Assembly (NCBI GenBank): GCA_937894515.1 | Contig: CALCRH010000316.1 | Location: forward strand, 1 to 13,014 | Reading direction: 5' to 3' | Origin: an uncultured Clostridia bacterium | Lineage (GTDB): Bacteria; Bacillota; Clostridia; Oscillospirales; Oscillospiraceae | DNA length: 13,014 nucleotides | Shown: positions 6,572 through 13,014 of the stretch, piece by piece | Position numbering within the stretch: position 1 is the first letter of the stretch | Layout: each line of letters starts with the position of its first letter | The notes under the pieces: generated by a model | Databases searched by the model: none | The model's input: only the letters and a program-made list of their open reading frames with translations | Told to the model about the DNA's origin: nothing | Translations under genes and position numbers: made by a program

Positions 6572-6600
6572 ATTATTTCAAATTCAATTATCCGAGTCAA
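6572..6600 (-). promoter_or_regulatory. Promoter of the UDG-like gene
   Basis: On the minus strand TTGACT (6600-6595), a 17-base spacer and AATAAT (6577-6572) are both one base from the sigma-A consensus. The transcript would begin about 30 bases before the ATG at 6537. The promoter lies after the stop codon of the upstream 131-residue gene, so the UDG-like gene can be expressed independently. Confidence 0.65.
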
Positions 6601-6617
6601 TTTATAGCATTATTTCA

Positions 6618-7013
6618 TCACTGGCTTATACTCGCTGTCGTGTAGATGTATTCGGTTATGAGTTGTCCTACGTCCGTGTCTTTATTACCATATCCACGAT
6701 CCATTGTTTCGATGCGACCGAAGGCGTGGTAGATTTTTACCTCTGCGCCACAATCATCAACGTACCAGTTCTGTCGGTCGGCGCTTGCTATACAGGCATT
6801 GAGTTCTGCACACAGCTTCTGGTAATCATCTTTAGTCGCCTGATGTGTTTCACCTTTTTCTTTCGGCTTTCGCGTTCCCTTTTCATAGTGGGCATGGGTG
6901 ACTTTCCCGTCTGGGAATAGCTCATATACATACCGACCGTGGGAACACATTGCATCGAGGTCAAATATTCTGATCACATAGCGTATTTTCAATATATCCG
7001 CTATTTTATCCAT
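6618..7013 (-). CDS. Unrecognised 131-residue protein
   Basis: I do not recognise this protein. It is soluble in character, without signal peptide or membrane segment. Visible parts are a beta-rich N-terminus (IRYVIRIFDLD, then GRYVYELFPDGKVTHAHY, residues 10-43), a Lys/Gly-rich stretch (GTRKPKEKGE, 46-55), an amphipathic helix KDDYQKLCAELNACIASAD (61-79), and a final NWYVDDCGAEVKIYHAFGRI segment (82-101) with Cys23, Cys68, Cys74 and Cys88. The first strands plus the helix recall small immunity-like or DUF-type domains, but this is only an impression. Start: ATG at 7013 lies about 9-10 bases after a GGGGGA site; a GTG at 7019 is two codons upstream. Like its neighbour it is AT-rich. A separate promoter for it was not clear in 7014-7098. 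Confidence 0.65.
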   Translation of the reverse strand: MDKIADILKIRYVIRIFDLDAMCSHGRYVYELFPDGKVTHAHYEKGTRKPKEKGETHQATKDDYQKLCAELNACIASADRQNWYVDDCGAEVKIYHAFGRIETMDRGYGNKDTDVGQLITEYIYTTASISQ

Positions 7014-7098
7014 CTGCACATTTCCCCCATACGTTTCATACTATTATCTTTTCTTTCAAAATATAATAATTTTATCATGTAAATTTTCATAAGACAAC

Positions 7099-7127
7099 AA
7101 AAAAAGAGCGGCTCTCGCCGCTCTTTT
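7099..7127. terminator. Intrinsic terminator after the alaS-HIT operon
   Basis: GAGCGGC-TCTC-GCCGCTC is flanked by an A-run on the left and TTTT on the right. Read on the minus strand it ends in seven U residues just after the HIT stop codon at 7136, so it closes the alaS-HIT transcript. It nearly matches the terminator at 5699-5729 in stem and loop. Confidence 0.9.
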
Positions 7128-7135
7128 ATGCGTTT

Positions 7136-7477
7136 TCAGCCCGGAGGCCAGGTCATGTCCCGTCCGCCCAGCACGTGGAAGTGCAGATGCTTCACGGTCT
7201 GGCCCGCCTGATCGCCGCAGTTGTTGACGATGCGGTAGCTCTCCACACCCAGCTCGGCACAGACCTTGGCGATCACCTCAAAGCAGTGGGCCACCACCGC
7301 GGAGTTGGTGCTGTCGATCTTGCGGGCACAGCAGATATGCTCCTTGGACACTACCAGAAAATGCACCGGTGCCTGGGGCTCAATGTCATAAAAGGCATAG
7401 CAGATTTCGTCCTCGTAGACCTTCTTGGATGGGATCTCCCCGGCAATAATGGCACAGAACAGGCAGTCGTTCTTCAT
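7136..7477 (-). CDS. HIT-family (HinT-like) nucleotide hydrolase
   Basis: Encodes 113 residues, typical of HinT-type proteins, which hydrolyse nucleoside phosphoramidates and acyl-adenylates such as aminoacyl-AMP. The histidine triad is HLHFHVLGG (His97, His99, His101), and the C-terminus ends GGRDMTWPPG as in HINT1-like proteins. CLFC (Cys5, Cys8) near the start together with histidines such as His47 fits the structural zinc site found in Firmicutes members. The ATG at 7477 is placed by an AAAGGAG site 7 bases upstream; the frame remains open further up, into the alaS end, but lacks another site. It sits 41 bases after the alaS stop codon, on the same strand with no terminator between, so it is probably cotranscribed under T-box control. 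A link to clearing stray aminoacyl-adenylates made by AlaRS is attractive but inferred. Confidence 0.95.
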   Translation of the reverse strand: MKNDCLFCAIIAGEIPSKKVYEDEICYAFYDIEPQAPVHFLVVSKEHICCARKIDSTNSAVVAHCFEVIAKVCAELGVESYRIVNNCGDQAGQTVKHLHFHVLGGRDMTWPPG

Positions 7478-7518
7478 GTCGTTTCTCCTTTCATTTATAT
7501 CAATCATAAAACACCGTT

Positions 7519-10155
<2,637 letters not shown>

Positions 10156-10196
10156 AACACATTACTCCTTTATGTCAAAATTTTGATTGAATAAAT

Positions 10197-10226
10197 AAAA
10201 AACGCCCCTATCCGAAGATAGGGGCG
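10197..10226 (-). terminator. Attenuator terminator of the alaS T-box
   Basis: On the minus strand CGCCCCTATC-TTCG-GATAGGGGCG forms a perfect 10-bp stem with a UUCG tetraloop followed by a run of six U. This is the regulated terminator that stops transcription when charged tRNA-Ala is plentiful; uncharged tRNA favours the competing antiterminator that contains the T-box sequence. Confidence 0.95.
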
Positions 10227-10427
10227 AAGCGCTGCTTCACGGTACCACCCTAATTATCCCCGCTTATGCAGGGCATCTTAGCTTGTCTTTTAACGCAGAC
10301 AAAGCGTGTTACTCCTCGTAACAAGCTGATAAAGCGGCTGATTTTTCCCTCATCGCGCAGGGCTTTCACCCTCCCCTGCTCGCTTTGGCAGAGCGGAAAA
10401 ATCTCTTCTTCGTCATTGCCTTTGATC
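10227..10427 (-). promoter_or_regulatory. Alanine T-box leader controlling alaS
   Basis: The leader RNA upstream of alaS carries the canonical T-box AGGGTGGTACCGTG (10251-10238), whose bulge pairs with the tRNA acceptor end. Stem I is visible: GATTTTTCC pairs perfectly with GGAAAAATC, and the base GAT-c-AAAG pairs with CTTTATC. Between these 3' strands lies A-GCC-G; the GCC (10338-10336) is the likely specifier codon for alanine, followed by a purine as usual, and would be read by tRNA-Ala with anticodon GGC. GAGGGTGAAAGCCCTGC lies in the upper part of Stem I. AAGCG before and CGCTT after the T-box can close the antiterminator. The specifier assignment is by hand-folding; an adjoining GCT (10335-10333) is the alternative, also alanine. 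Confidence 0.93.
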
Positions 10428-10433
10428 GCTCTT

Positions 10434-10461
10434 ATTCTACCACAAAATCCGCTGTTGTCAA
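10434..10461 (-). promoter_or_regulatory. Promoter of the alaS T-box transcript
   Basis: On the minus strand a perfect TTGACA (10461-10456), a 16-base spacer and TAGAAT (10439-10434) start the leader RNA at about 10427. The -35 element is only 5 bases past the MATE stop codon (10467), so there is no terminator between the upstream operon and alaS. Confidence 0.8.
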
Positions 10462-10466
10462 CGGTT

Positions 10467-11813
10467 TTATCCCGCCAGAATTCTGGTGGTTTTCCACCTT
10501 CCCATCCGGTAGAACACGTACGCCATCACCGTAGAAATCAGCCACCCGATGGGCCAGGACATCCAGATACCGGTATAGCCGAACCAATGGGGCAGAACAA
10601 AGGCTAACACCGCCCGCAGGATCAGATCGGTAAAGGTGGTAGCGGTAAACTGCCGCACCACGCCGGCTCCCCGCAGCACCCCATCGCACACGATCTTCAT
10701 GGCCACCACCACATAAAACGGCGATACGATCCGCAAAAATTCCCGTCCCACCATCAGCACACCCACACTGCCGCTGTCTGCAAACAGCCGCATGGGAATA
10801 TTGCCGAAGAAGAAATAGAAGATCGAGGCAGGAATAATCAGAATACAGCACCAGATGTAGGAGGTGCGCCAGCCCTGGCTGACCCGTTCTACCTTTCCTG
10901 CGCCCATATTCTGGGCGGTAAAGCTGGAAACCGCATTTGACAGCGTAGTCAGAATACTGACCATAAAAGTGTTCAGCTTAATGGCTGCGCCATAGCCGCC
11001 GATGACAGCAGAACTGTCGTAGCCGTTGACCACATACTGTACGAACAGATTGCCCACGGATACAAAGCTCTGCTGCAAAATGCTGGGAATGGCCAACCGG
11101 GAGATCATGCGCAGCATGGTACCGGAAAATCGCTTTTCCCGCACGCCCTCCATTTGTTTCAGTTTCCGCTGCAAAACGATATAGGCACCCACAGCCGCAG
11201 CCCCCTGACAGGCAAAGGTGGCCCAGGCACAGCCCTCTACCCCCATGTGCAGCCCCGCCACAAAGGCGATGTCCAGAAACACATTGCCCACCGAAGAGAT
11301 GATCAAAAAGATCAGCGGCGTCACGCTGTCACCCACAGCGGTAAAAATACCGGTGCAGATGTTATACAGGAAAATAAACACCAGTCCCGCCGTATAGATC
11401 GTCAGATACAGCCAGGTATCGCCGAAAATATCCGCCGGTGTCTGCAGCAGCCGTAAAATCGGCTTCATAAACAAAAAGCCCGCCGCCGTCAAAAACAGCG
11501 CCATTGCCACCGTGGCGATCATCGCCGTGGAAATGGCAGTTTTCATGCGGTCTCTCTGCCCTGCGCCGAACAGCTGCGAGATGACCACAGAGGCTCCTGC
11601 GTTGATCCCAATGGCGATGGCCATATAGATCATGGTCACTGGGTAGGAGATGCTCACCGCCGCCAGCGCATCATCACCCAGAAACTGTCCGGCGATGATG
11701 TTGTCCGCAATGTTATAAAGTTGCTGAAAGATCACGCTTACCACCATAGGGAGCGCAAACAGGGGCAGCACCTTCATAGGGCTGCCCACTGTCAGATCCA
11801 GATTTCGTTTCAA
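10467..11813 (-). CDS. MATE-family multidrug/metabolite exporter
   Basis: Encodes 448 residues, usual MATE length, with about 12 hydrophobic helices: a first half from PMKVLPLFALPMVVSVIFQQ and NIADNIIAGQFLG (the TM1-2 signature) to about residue 220, and a second half from MLRMISRLAIPSILQQSFVS. MATE proteins export cationic drugs or metabolites using Na+ or H+ gradients; the substrate here is unknown. The start codon is TTG at 11813, supported by an AAGAAGG site 10 bases upstream and by homologue-like alignment of the first residues (L-x-x-GSPMK-x-LPLFALP); an ATG at codon 13 is too far in. It begins 16 bases after the U32 gene stop, so the two genes are probably cotranscribed. It ends just before the alaS promoter and lacks its own terminator. 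Confidence 0.95.
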   Translation of the reverse strand: MKRNLDLTVGSPMKVLPLFALPMVVSVIFQQLYNIADNIIAGQFLGDDALAAVSISYPVTMIYMAIAIGINAGASVVISQLFGAGQRDRMKTAISTAMIATVAMALFLTAAGFLFMKPILRLLQTPADIFGDTWLYLTIYTAGLVFIFLYNICTGIFTAVGDSVTPLIFLIISSVGNVFLDIAFVAGLHMGVEGCAWATFACQGAAAVGAYIVLQRKLKQMEGVREKRFSGTMLRMISRLAIPSILQQSFVSVGNLFVQYVVNGYDSSAVIGGYGAAIKLNTFMVSILTTLSNAVSSFTAQNMGAGKVERVSQGWRTSYIWCCILIIPASIFYFFFGNIPMRLFADSGSVGVLMVGREFLRIVSPFYVVVAMKIVCDGVLRGAGVVRQFTATTFTDLILRAVLAFVLPHWFGYTGIWMSWPIGWLISTVMAYVFYRMGRWKTTRILAG

Positions 11814-11829
11814 CGGTTTTTCGCCTTCT

Positions 11830-13014
11830 TTATTCTTTGGCGCTCAGATCCACCCCATGCCGCACAAAGCTCATAGGCGGAACGGATCTCGGCAGTTTCA
11901 TCGTAAACACCATCTGGGGCGTTTTCGGCTCGGTCAGTTCATTTCCCTCCGTGTCGCGCATCAACGGTACAGTCATCACAAAGGGCTTGGTGTCCGGCCC
12001 TACGATCTCAATTTCGTCTCCCATGGCAAACTTGTTTCGCAGAGAGAGGGTGGCATTGCCCTGGCTGTCGCAGTCTGTCACCACGGCACAGATCTGCCAG
12101 TCTCTTATGTACCGGGAGTTCTCGTAATACTGCCCCGGATACCCGTAGTAAAATCCGGTAGCGTAGTGTCGGTGGCTCACATGCTCCACCTCATCCCGCC
12201 AGACGGAGTCAACAGGCCGACCCGCCGCCACAGCGTCCAATACGTGGCGATATGCCCCCGTCACGATGGCGGCATAGTAGGCGGATTTGGCGCGGCCCTC
12301 GATCTTCAGGCAGTCGATCCCCGCATCCATCAGATCGTCCAGATGATCGATCATACACATATCCCGGGAGTTCATGATGTAGGTGCCCTTTTCGTCCTCA
12401 AACACTGGGAAATATTCCCCGGGGCGCTTTTCCTCCATCAGGGCATACTGATAACGGCAGGGCTGGGCGCACTCGCCGCGATTGCTGTCCCGTCCCGTCA
12501 TATAGTTGCTGAGCAGGCATCTGCCCGAATAGCTGACGCACATGGCGCCGTGGCAGAAGGTCTCAATCTCCAGTTCTGGAGACACCCGCCGCCGGATTTC
12601 TCGTATTTCGTCCAAAGACAGTTCCCGTGCCAATACCACCCGTTGCGCGCCCAGATCGTACCATGCCTGAGCGCTGGCATAGTTGGCGATGGACTGCTGG
12701 GTGGAGATGTGGCGCTGACAGTGTGGTGCATACTTCCCCGCCATGGTAAACGCGCCCAAATCCGCTAAAATCAGTGCATCCACTCCTGCGGCATCCAGTT
12801 TTTCCAGATGAGCCGGCAGCTGATCCACCTCTTCACATCGGGGCATGGTGTTCACCGTCACATGAGTCTTGACCCCGTGGTCATGGGCAAACTGTACCGC
12901 CCGCGGCAATTCCTCATCGGTAAAGTTTCCCGCAAAGGAGCGCATGCCAAATGCGGTGCCCCCAAGGTACACCGCATCGGCGCCGTAAAGCACGGCCATC
13001 TGTAATTTTTCCCA
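11830..13014 (-). CDS. U32 peptidase-family protein (probable tRNA hydroxylation protein), N-terminus missing
   Basis: The visible 394 residues are the whole protein except the first few residues, which lie past the right edge (the frame continues with WEKLQ before MAVLYGADAVYLGG, the standard start region of the family). Radical/Fe-S-type U32 marks are clear: ETFCHGAMCVSYSGRCLLSN carries the family signature, and GRDSNRGECAQPCRY adds two more cysteines; these four (at about visible residues 159, 166, 182 and 186) fit an Fe-S cluster. MNSRDMCMIDHLDDLMDAGIDCLKIEGR follows, then the C-terminal beta domain typical of the long U32 type. Firmicutes members of this form (TrhP/YrrO-like) work in prephenate-dependent hydroxylation of uridine 34 in tRNAs; old annotations call them collagenase-like proteases. 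The exact subtype is inferred. It is the first visible gene of the U32-MATE pair. Confidence 0.93.
   Translation of the reverse strand, partial: WEKLQMAVLYGADAVYLGGTAFGMRSFAGNFTDEELPRAVQFAHDHGVKTHVTVNTMPRCEEVDQLPAHLEKLDAAGVDALILADLGAFTMAGKYAPHCQRHISTQQSIANYASAQAWYDLGAQRVVLARELSLDEIREIRRRVSPELEIETFCHGAMCVSYSGRCLLSNYMTGRDSNRGECAQPCRYQYALMEEKRPGEYFPVFEDEKGTYIMNSRDMCMIDHLDDLMDAGIDCLKIEGRAKSAYYAAIVTGAYRHVLDAVAAGRPVDSVWRDEVEHVSHRHYATGFYYGYPGQYYENSRYIRDWQICAVVTDCDSQGNATLSLRNKFAMGDEIEIVGPDTKPFVMTVPLMRDTEGNELTEPKTPQMVFTMKLPRSVPPMSFVRHGVDLSAKE

Noticed and set aside
6538..6600. N-terminal extension of the UDG-like protein
   Set aside because: The likely promoter lies here and a good ribosome site precedes the ATG at 6537.

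Overview
This looks like a chromosomal segment of a Gram-positive Clostridia genome, most likely a gut member of Oscillospiraceae/Ruminococcaceae. The evidence is the gene set (alaS under a T-box leader, pyrH-frr-uppS, a U32 peptidase-family protein next to a MATE exporter), the purine-rich AGGAG-type ribosome binding sites, the Lys/Glu-rich lipoprotein with a classical lipobox, and GTAGGG-hairpin repeats of the kind scattered through that group. The taxonomic assignment is inference. Most of the window is GC-rich core sequence, with one visibly AT-richer insert at about 5740-7100.

Layout. Positions 1-1393 (minus strand) hold pyrH, frr and the start of uppS, a tightly packed growth operon linking UMP phosphorylation, ribosome recycling and undecaprenyl-PP synthesis; it runs off the left edge. 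Divergent from it is a small RluA-type pseudouridine synthase (1529-2146, plus) with a good promoter but a doubtful start codon. A secreted SGNH/GDSL hydrolase follows (2314-3498, plus); its leader carries two fused palindromes. It converges, through a 19-bp terminator stem, on a 615-residue lipoprotein (3585-5432, minus) that joins a propeller-like region to a PstS-like binding domain.

Positions 5433-5778 have no gene. They hold the lipoprotein promoter, a cluster of three GTAGGG-hairpin units and a strong terminator. The AT-rich insert carries a uracil-DNA-glycosylase-superfamily protein (5779-6537) and an unrecognised 131-residue protein (6618-7013), both minus, and is bracketed by two look-alike terminators.

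From 7136 to the right edge all genes are on the minus strand. In transcription order these are a U32 family protein (truncated by the window), a MATE exporter, an alanine T-box leader, alaS, and a HIT-family hydrolase. The alaS promoter starts only 5 bases past the MATE stop codon, so the T-box attenuator sits downstream of both its own promoter and any read-through from U32-MATE.

No CRISPR array, tRNA, rRNA, transposase or integrase was seen. I found no clearly new multi-gene system. The items most worth a second look are the propeller-PBP lipoprotein, the AT-rich insert, the tandem palindromes upstream of the SGNH gene, the GTAGGG-hairpin cluster and the ACG codon sitting where the start of the pseudouridine synthase is expected.
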